Origin: CAZBEA01 sp964519355
GTDB lineage: Bacteria > Patescibacteriota > Microgenomatia > Levybacterales > GWA1-39-11
Assembly: GCA_964519355.1 (NCBI GenBank)
Contig: CAZFJW010000021.1
Location: forward strand, 1-19,209
Direction of reading: 5' to 3'
DNA: 19,209 nucleotides
Below the pieces are notes generated by a model, which did no database searches, was not told the DNA's origin, and saw nothing but the letters and a program-made list of their open reading frames with translations. Every line of letters starts with the position of its first letter. Position 1 is the stretch's first letter. This document shows, piece by piece, positions 13,443 through 19,209 of this stretch. A program made the translations under genes and the position numbers.

Positions 13443-14234
13443 ATGAATAAGACTGTAGTAACAATTGTAGTAGTCATCGTAGTCGGTTTTATCGGTCTTT
13501 ACATGTATTCAACTACCAAATCCCCAGCCCCATCCAGAGAAATTCAGCTCGAACAAAAAGAAGAACTCACGACAGATCTCTCAGTCACTGGAACTGTGAA
13601 CAGAAGCGCAACCAAAGACGGCGTTGATAATGCTGGTCTTAACAAGGCCAATGAAAATGACTCAACAGTCTATCCTTTCGGAGCAGCAAACCAAGGACAG
13701 CAAGTTCAAGGACAACAGACTCAGCAAACACAACAACAACAGCAGCAGCAACAACAAGCACAACAGCAGCAAGGACTCCCCTCTCTTCCAGGAGGCAAAA
13801 AAGTGATGCTTGCTAAAAAGGCTACTATCAAGACCTCCAAAGGCGACATCGTAGTAGAACTCAATTCAAAAGTTGCTCCAAATACAGTAAATAATTTCTC
13901 AAATAAAGCCAATGATAATTTTTATGACAATCTCACCTTTCATAGGGTTGAAGACTGGGTGATACAAGGAGGAGATCCATTGGGGAATGGAACCGGTGGA
14001 GGAAATGGTCTTCCTACCGAACCATCACAAGAGCCTTTTGTTGCAGGATCCCTAGGAGTTGCTCGAGGTGGAGATCCAAAAGTGTCAAACGAAGCCCAGT
14101 TCTTTATAACAAAATCTGACGCATCCTGGCTCAATGGCCAATATACAAATTTTGGAAAAGTAACTGAGGGAATGGATGTGGTCAATCAAATAGCAATTGG
14201 AGACAAAATCCTAGATATATTGCTGGAAATGTAA
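13443..14234 (+). CDS. membrane-anchored cyclophilin-type peptidyl-prolyl isomerase
   Basis: This 263-residue protein has an N-terminal membrane anchor (about 4-22), a polar Gln-rich spacer (to about 118) and a cyclophilin domain (about 126-260). The domain shows FHRV, QGGDP, the G-rich NGTGGG loop, ARGG, AQFFI and FGKV, the usual bacterial cyclophilin landmarks, with the catalytic Arg in FHR. The domain should lie outside the membrane and help fold exported proteins by cis-trans isomerisation of prolyl bonds. The Thr-Pro-rich RHS protein encoded nearby would be a conceivable client, but that is speculation. The gene has its own promoter and lies 31 nt after the peptidase gene. Confidence 0.93.
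   Translation: MNKTVVTIVVVIVVGFIGLYMYSTTKSPAPSREIQLEQKEELTTDLSVTGTVNRSATKDGVDNAGLNKANENDSTVYPFGAANQGQQVQGQQTQQTQQQQQQQQQAQQQQGLPSLPGGKKVMLAKKATIKTSKGDIVVELNSKVAPNTVNNFSNKANDNFYDNLTFHRVEDWVIQGGDPLGNGTGGGNGLPTEPSQEPFVAGSLGVARGGDPKVSNEAQFFITKSDASWLNGQYTNFGKVTEGMDVVNQIAIGDKILDILLEM
13692..13772 (+). repeat. CAA/CAG glutamine repeat
   Basis: Mixed CAA and CAG codons give a Gln-rich spacer with a longest run of nine Gln in the cyclophilin gene. Alternating synonymous codons reduce, but do not remove, the chance of slippage. Length changes would alter the reach of the catalytic domain from the membrane. Confidence 0.8.
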
Positions 14235-14264
14235 GAACTTAGCTAATTAATAATTTCTTCTTCA

Positions 14265-14639
14265 TCATAAATTTTCGATTTTCCTTTCAAACTTTACGTA
14301 AATTCCTATTATTTTATTTCTTGACCAACTGTTGAAAAAGCAGAGATAAAAGACCAGAAGCAAATCGAAAAAAGTAATAAACACTTTATACCCATTTCCC
14401 TCCTGGGATACGTTAATAAACTGGAATATAGCCACAGATATTACTCCATATGCAATATACAGTAGTTGATTAGATTTTTTACCTCGGCTTACAACTCTAC
14501 CATTAGATTTATTTGTTAGTTCCTTAATAATGCCAAGTATGACCAGAACAATTAATAAGCCTTGTACTGACCAGAAGAAAAAACTATCTTTGATAATGAA
14601 ATTTAAAATTTCTAGACTTATAATCATGCCATCTTTCAT
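14265..14639 (-). CDS. hypothetical three-helix membrane protein
   Basis: The frame gives up to 124 residues with three predicted membrane helices (about 18-40, 60-78 and 87-105) joined by short basic loops. I do not recognise a family. The first ATG lies 56 nt inside the end of the upstream 218-residue gene, and a second one (residue 5) still overlaps by 44 nt. Such an overlap suggests translational coupling, or a non-ATG start after 14584 that would cut into helix 1. No terminator follows. The pairing with another membrane protein suggests a two-component complex, which is inference. Confidence 0.6.
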   Translation of the reverse strand: MKDGMIISLEILNFIIKDSFFFWSVQGLLIVLVILGIIKELTNKSNGRVVSRGKKSNQLLYIAYGVISVAIFQFINVSQEGNGYKVFITFFDLLLVFYLCFFNSWSRNKIIGIYVKFERKIENL

Positions 14640-15240
14640 CAGCCTTGCTTACTTTAAGTGGAATGCTTACAAAATGCAATATTAAGAATACTAGGGAAAT
14701 TAAAAATGTTATCTTGAAAATATTTTCTACTCTGTCATGGGTCAAATTAAAAAACTTGAGAATTTTATATGTAAAAGTTGACTTATAGGCATTTTCTCTG
14801 TCTTTTAGATGTTGCTCGATCAGTTCTTTCTCCGCTTTTACCGTCTCATCTTTCCATAATTCTCTCGTCCACCAATGATGTTCCAACTCTTGTTGGTACT
14901 CCCATTCCTGAGATTGATAATCAGCTTGAGCACCTATGTTCTGTACCCAGACACCAAAAAATATGCTTATTAGAATAAAAGAAATGGCAAGTACAATCCA
15001 ATTCGTTGCCTCCTCAGGCTTTCCGAATATAATTACCGCAGTCAGAATAGCGCCTTCGAGAGTTATTAATTGAGAAATAAAAGCAGAATGCTTTTCTGCC
15101 AATTTTTCCGATTTTGCTGCGTGTTTATCTAGAAATCTTTGATGTTTTTCCATCTCAGCTTCTATATTCTTACGGTTAATAGGCTCCAATTGCTTCTTTA
15201 AATAACTTTCAAGGTTTTTTTTCAGATCTTCGTCTGGCAT
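14584..15240 (-). CDS. hypothetical coiled-coil membrane protein
   Basis: This 218-residue protein begins with a charged helical stretch (about 5-50, rich in K, E and H, probably coiled coil). Membrane helices follow at about 57-73 and 80-100. Residues about 105-160 form a polar Glu- and Trp-containing helical region with QEWEYQQELEHHWW, and a third helix lies at about 172-193. The C-terminus is basic. No catalytic motif or known family is recognised. The plan of two helices with a soluble helical arm resembles small effector-like or stress membrane proteins, but nothing specific supports that. Confidence 0.65.
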   Translation of the reverse strand: MPDEDLKKNLESYLKKQLEPINRKNIEAEMEKHQRFLDKHAAKSEKLAEKHSAFISQLITLEGAILTAVIIFGKPEEATNWIVLAISFILISIFFGVWVQNIGAQADYQSQEWEYQQELEHHWWTRELWKDETVKAEKELIEQHLKDRENAYKSTFTYKILKFFNLTHDRVENIFKITFLISLVFLILHFVSIPLKVSKADERWHDYKSRNFKFHYQR

Positions 15241-15253
15241 ATTTAGTCATTAT

Positions 15254-15259
15254 ATTATA
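15254..15259 (-). promoter_or_regulatory. -10 box of the membrane-protein pair
   Basis: TATAAT on the minus strand ends 13 nt before the ATG at 15240. No convincing -35 is visible in the very AT-rich 77-bp gap. The leader would be about 6 nt. Confidence 0.45.
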
Positions 15260-15317
15260 AAAAAATCGCTTATATAAATGCTTATGTTATGCACTCACTG
15301 TTGTAGATTTAAAACAC

Positions 15318-15665
15318 TTACAACTTCTGGATGTGGGTGTTTTTGAAATCATCTGGGTACTTTAATCCAAACCCCAGTGCGCGGTCGAGACTTACATGTG
15401 CGAAAAGAATTATCCCGAGAGTTACCATCCAGTCGTAGGGAAATACGTTTCCTAAAATTACGAGAACAATAGCTAGTATGTAATTGTGACCAAAGTTATA
15501 AATAACAGCTCCAATTTTTTTATCTTTTAGATACCCAATCATTGAAATATCAGGAGTAAATAATAAAAGAATAAAAATGAGCCAGCTCATCTCACGAAGA
15601 TGAAATACATAAAGTGAAATAAGAAAAAATAGGGCTCCCTCAATTCTCAGGATATTTTTTACCAT
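15318..15665 (-). CDS. DUF4260 family membrane protein
   Basis: This protein of about 115 residues has several short hydrophobic helices and the DUF4260 landmarks: an early R-x-E-G, PDISMIGYL, G-x-x-x-Y-N-x-x-H, and the closing H-x-x-x-DRALGFGLKYP followed by FKNTH. The role of the family is unknown. I chose the ATG at 15665 (MVKNILRIEG). It follows the DUF2130 stop directly, and GGAG at a good distance upstream makes it one of the few genes here with a Shine-Dalgarno. A GTG at 15677 would add four residues and overlap DUF2130. The close spacing implies one transcript with DUF2130. Confidence 0.85.
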   Translation of the reverse strand: MVKNILRIEGALFFLISLYVFHLREMSWLIFILLLFTPDISMIGYLKDKKIGAVIYNFGHNYILAIVLVILGNVFPYDWMVTLGIILFAHVSLDRALGFGLKYPDDFKNTHIQKL

Positions 15666-15666
15666 A

Positions 15667-16803
15667 CTACTCTCCACCCTCTAACATATCCATTCCTTTT
15701 ATATGAAGTGTAGTTGAAGATCCAAGTCTTCCCTGAATAGACCCCACCATTCGAGCGGTTGATTTCATAAGTTTTTCTGAGTATTCAACTCGTGCTTTCC
15801 ATTGTTTTTCAAATGCTGCTTTTTCGCGATTTACCTGATCCATCATTTCCCTATGCACTTCCAAAAATGACTCAATCTGCTGAACAAATTCATGACTTGT
15901 AATATATTCATACAGCGCTTCGGTCTTCCCGTCTTTATTTTCTGCCAGGTACTTTTCGCGGGCCACATCAATAAGCCGCTGACGCATCAGTTCTGCAAGG
16001 GTTGCAGAAAGTGCAAAACTTACCACCCATACACCCTCTTTTATTCCCATTTCACTCTTAAAGTCTTTGGGCATAACGGTTGATACGATAATTGGAATAT
16101 TGGCTTTTTCAGCCCTGAGATCGCTCTTTAATTTTTCTGGCCAGTCATTGTCCCAGGATTTTGCTCTTTTGGTTTCCCACAAAATTACTCCACATACAGT
16201 TCCTTTTGGAGTCCTAACAGTCTGCCTGATATCCGCCCCCGTTGTACCCTTTTTTATCTCATCAATATCATCATTTGGAAAAGTCTCAGTCAGCATATTT
16301 TGAAGGTCAAGTTCCAGAACTTCACCTTGCAACTGCTGAGATCCTTGGGATGCTCTGCGCTGAGCATCATCAAGGGCCTTTTTAAGATCATCTATGGTTT
16401 TATTTTTCTCCATCTCGCGCAGTCTGAATTTCTCTTCTTCTGCTCTTATAATTTTTTCTTCCAGATTTTTTCTCTCCTCATCCATCTGGCGCTGAATTTT
16501 TAATTCAAATTCTTTTTTGTCATCCTCAAGTTTGCGGGCCTGTGCACGAAGTTCTAATTCTTTTTCCTGAAATTCTGAATTTTTCTTTTTTTGCTCAAGA
16601 AGCTCCCGCTCAAGTTCCTCTTTTTCTTTTTGAGATGACTCACCAAGTTCTTTGCGTAATTTTTCTTCTAATGCTTTCTCAGAAGCCCGTAATTTTTCAG
16701 AGACTTCTTTCTCGAGCCGCTCTTCAAATTGATGCATCACGGCATCTGAGAGTTCGATAGATTTTTTACAATGAGGGCAGACAAGGGTACTTTTTGGATC
16801 CAT
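15667..16803 (-). CDS. DUF2130 family coiled-coil protein
   Basis: This 378-residue protein has an N-terminal CPHC pair (residues 9-12) that could be half of a zinc ribbon, a long Glu/Lys-rich coiled coil (about 25-165), and a C-terminal DUF2130 domain (about 170-375). In that domain, ADIRQTV followed by CGVILWETKRAK has the Asp...Glu-x-Lys pattern of PD-(D/E)XK nuclease folds, and a DNA-related function has been suspected for this family. The substrate is unknown. It is the first gene of a two-gene unit with DUF4260. Confidence 0.88.
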   Translation of the reverse strand: MDPKSTLVCPHCKKSIELSDAVMHQFEERLEKEVSEKLRASEKALEEKLRKELGESSQKEKEELERELLEQKKKNSEFQEKELELRAQARKLEDDKKEFELKIQRQMDEERKNLEEKIIRAEEEKFRLREMEKNKTIDDLKKALDDAQRRASQGSQQLQGEVLELDLQNMLTETFPNDDIDEIKKGTTGADIRQTVRTPKGTVCGVILWETKRAKSWDNDWPEKLKSDLRAEKANIPIIVSTVMPKDFKSEMGIKEGVWVVSFALSATLAELMRQRLIDVAREKYLAENKDGKTEALYEYITSHEFVQQIESFLEVHREMMDQVNREKAAFEKQWKARVEYSEKLMKSTARMVGSIQGRLGSSTTLHIKGMDMLEGGE

Positions 16804-16815
16804 AGGGTGAGCACT

Positions 16816-16844
16816 ATTGTAATGTCTGGGAGCTATAAAATCAA
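16816..16844 (-). promoter_or_regulatory. promoter of the DUF2130-DUF4260 unit
   Basis: The minus strand has TTGATT (16844-16839), a 17-bp spacer and TACAAT (16821-16816). The -10 ends 12 nt before the ATG at 16803, giving a leader of about 5 nt. The -35 overlaps the end of the upstream gene. Confidence 0.6.
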
Positions 16845-17746
16845 ACTGTCGCAGAATTTTTTCCTATTCCATCGTACAGAACCCACTTTACCATTTCCCG
16901 TGGTGCGCCTTTAAAGTAATCACCCATTTCCCCTAAAAGTTTTGGTCTATCATCGCCATTAACGACGATCGTTCTTAACAGCTGTGTTTCTGGTGCAAAA
17001 TTAGGACCAAAATGTAATTCTCTATCTACCATGACAGGACCGGCTCCAAGAAGATCAAAACTCCTTGGGTCTGAGAAATCAACTCCCCCGGCCACCCTTC
17101 CTACGGCTCCCATCCCAAGTTCCTCCAGATATTTTTTAATATCAAATTGACGAATGGGCAGCGTAATATGCACCCTCTCAGAAGACAAATTTTGAGAACC
17201 AACTTTTCGCATAGCCCCTGCGACATTTATAGTTATCGTTTTACCTTGCATTCTTTGAAGATTGCGTCTTAATTCTTCTTCATTTTGCGGTGTTCCCATC
17301 GGATCCTCATCCGGCCATGCGGCAACATCTACATCAAGTCCCATGACATGTGTCGCACCAATTTTGCCTAATGCCTCATCACTTACAAGTCCAGCCTTAA
17401 GACTTGCGATATCCAACACTCTATAAATATCTGGGGAACCAGTATTGTCATTAATACTATTTTTGAGCTTGTGGCGTTGTGCAAGAAACGCCTGGATCAT
17501 TGACTCATCCTCAGACTTTGTAACAATAATTCCTTGCCCGCCAAGACTATTCCACACTTCTGTTACATTTTTTTGTTTGAAATCACTACCTGAGGCCAAT
17601 GCCAATCTCACACCTTCCGGGATCCGAAAATCCTCAGGAACTTTTTCCGGAATTTCCCAGAGACGTTTTAACTGATCACCTGGTGGAAGTGTCTCTTGAG
17701 CATGGAGCAGCCGAAGCGTCTCTGAAATTTCTAAATTATCATTCAT
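16841..17746 (-). CDS. divergent Maf-like (nucleotide pyrophosphatase fold) protein
   Basis: This 301-residue protein has no confident family, but its order of motifs follows the Maf/HAM1-like nucleoside triphosphate pyrophosphatases. LALASGSDFKQKNV (48-61) parallels the Maf opening LASASPRR. GLDVDVAAWPDEDPMGTP (136-153) parallels GADTVVxxxGExxGKP. NEEELRRNLQRMQGKT (155-170) parallels the helix DEEEAxxMLxxLSGxT. RVAGGVDF (217-224) parallels the late AGGYxIQ. The phosphate-binding Arg pair is replaced by D-F-K, and the protein is about 100 residues longer than Maf at its ends. It may have lost or changed activity. It is divergent from the EamA gene, and no strong promoter is seen. Confidence 0.5.
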   Translation of the reverse strand: MNDNLEISETLRLLHAQETLPPGDQLKRLWEIPEKVPEDFRIPEGVRLALASGSDFKQKNVTEVWNSLGGQGIIVTKSEDESMIQAFLAQRHKLKNSINDNTGSPDIYRVLDIASLKAGLVSDEALGKIGATHVMGLDVDVAAWPDEDPMGTPQNEEELRRNLQRMQGKTITINVAGAMRKVGSQNLSSERVHITLPIRQFDIKKYLEELGMGAVGRVAGGVDFSDPRSFDLLGAGPVMVDRELHFGPNFAPETQLLRTIVVNGDDRPKLLGEMGDYFKGAPREMVKWVLYDGIGKNSATV

Positions 17747-17783
17747 GGAATTGTTCTTTTATTTATTTTGCACTATTTTTTGC

Positions 17784-17792
17784 TGATATACT
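17784..17792 (+). promoter_or_regulatory. extended -10 of the EamA transporter gene
   Basis: TGA-TATACT is an extended -10 ending 6 nt before the ATG at 17799, the same geometry as at 12284-12292. The transcript would be leaderless. No -35 of note is seen. Confidence 0.6.
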
Positions 17793-17798
17793 ACATAA

Positions 17799-18686
17799 AT
17801 GAACGCTCTTCCAAAATCTTTCACTGGATACATAATGATATTTATTTCTGCAATTGGTTTTGGAAGCTATGGTGTATGGTCAAAATTTATAGGTGAAGAC
17901 TTTGGTATTTTTTATCAGGGCTGGGTCAGAAGTGCGCTCGTATTATTATTTCTTATTCCAATTGCGTATTTTACAAAAAGCTTTAAACCTGTTAAAAAAA
18001 CTGACTTAAAATGGATCCTTATTCCTGTCCTCTTTGGGGTAGCAACTCAGGCCCCACTCTATTATGCATTTATCAATATGGATATTGGCACTGCAACACT
18101 AATTTTTTACTCAATGTATGTAATAACTTCCTATGTTGTGGGTAAAATATTTTTAAAAGAAAAAATAACTATTCCCAAGATTATTTCTCTTTTTCTTGCA
18201 TTCCTGGGACTCTTTTTGATCTTCGGAATATCTTTGAGTATTTTTTCATTCCTGGCGCTTCTTATGGCCGGATTCAATGGAATAGCCAGCGGCGGAGAAG
18301 TTGCTACAACGAAAAAAACTACAGAAAAATTTAGTTCACTTCAAATTGGAATTTATGTGTGGGCAGGAATCCTCATAACTCATCTACCCCTATCACTACT
18401 TTTTGGTGAAAAACAAATCGTCCCGGAGTTAAATCTTGTATGGCTTTTTATGTGTGCTTTTGCCCTGGCAGGTCTTATATCATTCTGGCTTGTTATAGAA
18501 GGATATAAATATGTAGATGCAAGCATTGGAGGGCTTATTGGTCTTTTTGAAATTATTGCTGGAATTGGTTTTGGATTTATCATCTTCCATGAAGAACTAA
18601 CCCTGCTTACGTATCTGGGTGGTGGAATTATTATTTTGTCAGCAATGCTACCCGATCTGACCACAATATTTTCTCGGAAAAAATAG
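17799..18686 (+). CDS. EamA/DMT-family transporter
   Basis: This 295-residue membrane protein has about ten hydrophobic helices in two halves of five, the plan of the drug/metabolite transporter superfamily. The first half contains GSYGVWSKF and the helix pair ending in LKEKITIPK, and the second half the equivalent FHEELTLLTYLGG, both matching the E-rich motif closing each EamA repeat. It probably exports or imports a small metabolite; the substrate cannot be read from sequence. It converges on rpsG with 26 nt between stops and no evident terminator. Confidence 0.9.
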   Translation: MNALPKSFTGYIMIFISAIGFGSYGVWSKFIGEDFGIFYQGWVRSALVLLFLIPIAYFTKSFKPVKKTDLKWILIPVLFGVATQAPLYYAFINMDIGTATLIFYSMYVITSYVVGKIFLKEKITIPKIISLFLAFLGLFLIFGISLSIFSFLALLMAGFNGIASGGEVATTKKTTEKFSSLQIGIYVWAGILITHLPLSLLFGEKQIVPELNLVWLFMCAFALAGLISFWLVIEGYKYVDASIGGLIGLFEIIAGIGFGFIIFHEELTLLTYLGGGIIILSAMLPDLTTIFSRKK

Positions 18687-18712
18687 GAAATTTAAAAAAG
18701 ACTGGGGGAAAA

Positions 18713-19189
18713 TTAGAATCTAAAGTGAGCAAATGCCTTATTGGCTTCTGCCATTCTGTGAGCAATTTCTTTCTTGCGCATTGCTTCACCTTCATTTTGA
18801 TTGGCTGCGAGTAATTCTGCTGCCAATTTTGCTGCAAAACTCTTAAATTCTGAATTGGAACGTTTTTTGGTTGCTTCAAGAAGCCATCTGATTCCGAGTG
18901 AAATTCTTCGTGTTCCACGAACTTCCATAGGAACCTGATATGCTGCTCCCCCTATTCTTTTTGCGCGAACCTCAACTTTAGGACCAATATTTTCAATCGC
19001 ATTTTCAAAAACTTGAAGCGGATCATGACCTTGGGCTTTGAGTATATCCATTGCATCATATACTGAGCGTTGAATTGTAGTCTTTTTTCCATCAACCATT
19101 GATCTATTTATAAATTGAGCAAGAAGCTTGCTGTTATAAATTGGATCTGGAGTGATAATTCTTTTTTTAAATGTTGATCTACCTCGCAT
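18713..19189 (-). CDS. rpsG: 30S ribosomal protein S7
   Basis: This 158-residue protein has the normal length for S7. It shows PDPIYNS near the N-terminus, FINRSMVDGKK, GGAAYQVPMEV and RWLLEATKKR, and ends in HRMAEANKAFAHFRF. S7 nucleates assembly of the 30S head on 16S rRNA. No Shine-Dalgarno precedes the ATG. fusA, which usually follows rpsG in the str operon, is absent here; a convergent transporter takes its place. Confidence 0.97.
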   Translation of the reverse strand: MRGRSTFKKRIITPDPIYNSKLLAQFINRSMVDGKKTTIQRSVYDAMDILKAQGHDPLQVFENAIENIGPKVEVRAKRIGGAAYQVPMEVRGTRRISLGIRWLLEATKKRSNSEFKSFAAKLAAELLAANQNEGEAMRKKEIAHRMAEANKAFAHFRF

Positions 19190-19194
19190 AATTA

Positions 19195-19209
19195 TTAAGC
19201 CTGTTTGGC
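19195..19209 (-). CDS. rpsL: possible 3' end of rpsL (partial)
   Basis: On the minus strand the last bases of the window read Ala-Lys-Gln-Ala-stop, ending 5 nt before the rpsG start. Ribosomal protein S12 normally precedes S7 and often ends in a short Lys/Ala-rich tail. Only four codons are visible, so the assignment rests on gene order. Confidence 0.35.
   Translation of the reverse strand, partial: AKQA

Overview
The window looks like a chromosomal segment of a Candidate Phyla Radiation (Patescibacteria) bacterium, most likely Microgenomates-like. The reasons are AT-rich DNA, tightly packed genes, a Cys-rich solenoid-like protein of a type common in CPR genomes, a CPR-style TraD/TraG-like ATPase, a short guaB without CBS domains next to guaA, and very few Shine-Dalgarno sequences. 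TGA is used as a stop (for example at 8898-8900) and no gene needs recoding, so the standard bacterial code applies. The phylum-level placement is inference.

Layout. Positions 1-573 (+) hold the 3' part of the solenoid-like gene. It converges on a conjugation-type ATPase (580-2913, -). Positions 2973-3030 hold a fragment of the 3' end of a guaA gene. Next comes a three-gene minus-strand cassette: a small secreted protein (8898-9467), a 1751-residue secreted RHS/YD-repeat protein with a C-terminal GIY-YIG-like nuclease (3646-8901), and an Imm26-like immunity protein (about 3141-3629). The intact guaA (9544-11076) and guaB (11083-12231) follow as a purine operon. Divergently placed are an M24 aminopeptidase (12299-13411) and a membrane-anchored cyclophilin (13443-14234). 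The right part has two overlapping membrane-protein genes (14265-15240), a DUF4260 and DUF2130 pair (15318-16803), a divergent Maf-like protein (16841-17746), an EamA transporter (17799-18686), and rpsG (18713-19189), with what is probably the last few codons of rpsL at the window edge.

The most notable structure is the segment between about 2973 and 9576. It is bounded by a perfect 34-bp direct repeat made of the last ten codons, the stop codon and one further base of guaA. The 3' end of guaA is a known integration site for genomic islands, and this arrangement (intact guaA, cargo, orphan guaA end) is what such an insertion leaves behind. The cargo is a polymorphic toxin-immunity operon with its own consensus promoter starting just after the guaA stop codon. 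A terminator-like hairpin lies inside the signal-peptide codons of its first gene. No integrase is visible, so the island would be a decayed or non-autonomous element, or the trace of an allele replacement.

A second theme is gene expression. Several genes have -10 hexamers ending only 5-13 nt before the start codon, three of them of the extended TGN type. This suggests that leaderless or nearly leaderless transcripts are common in this organism.
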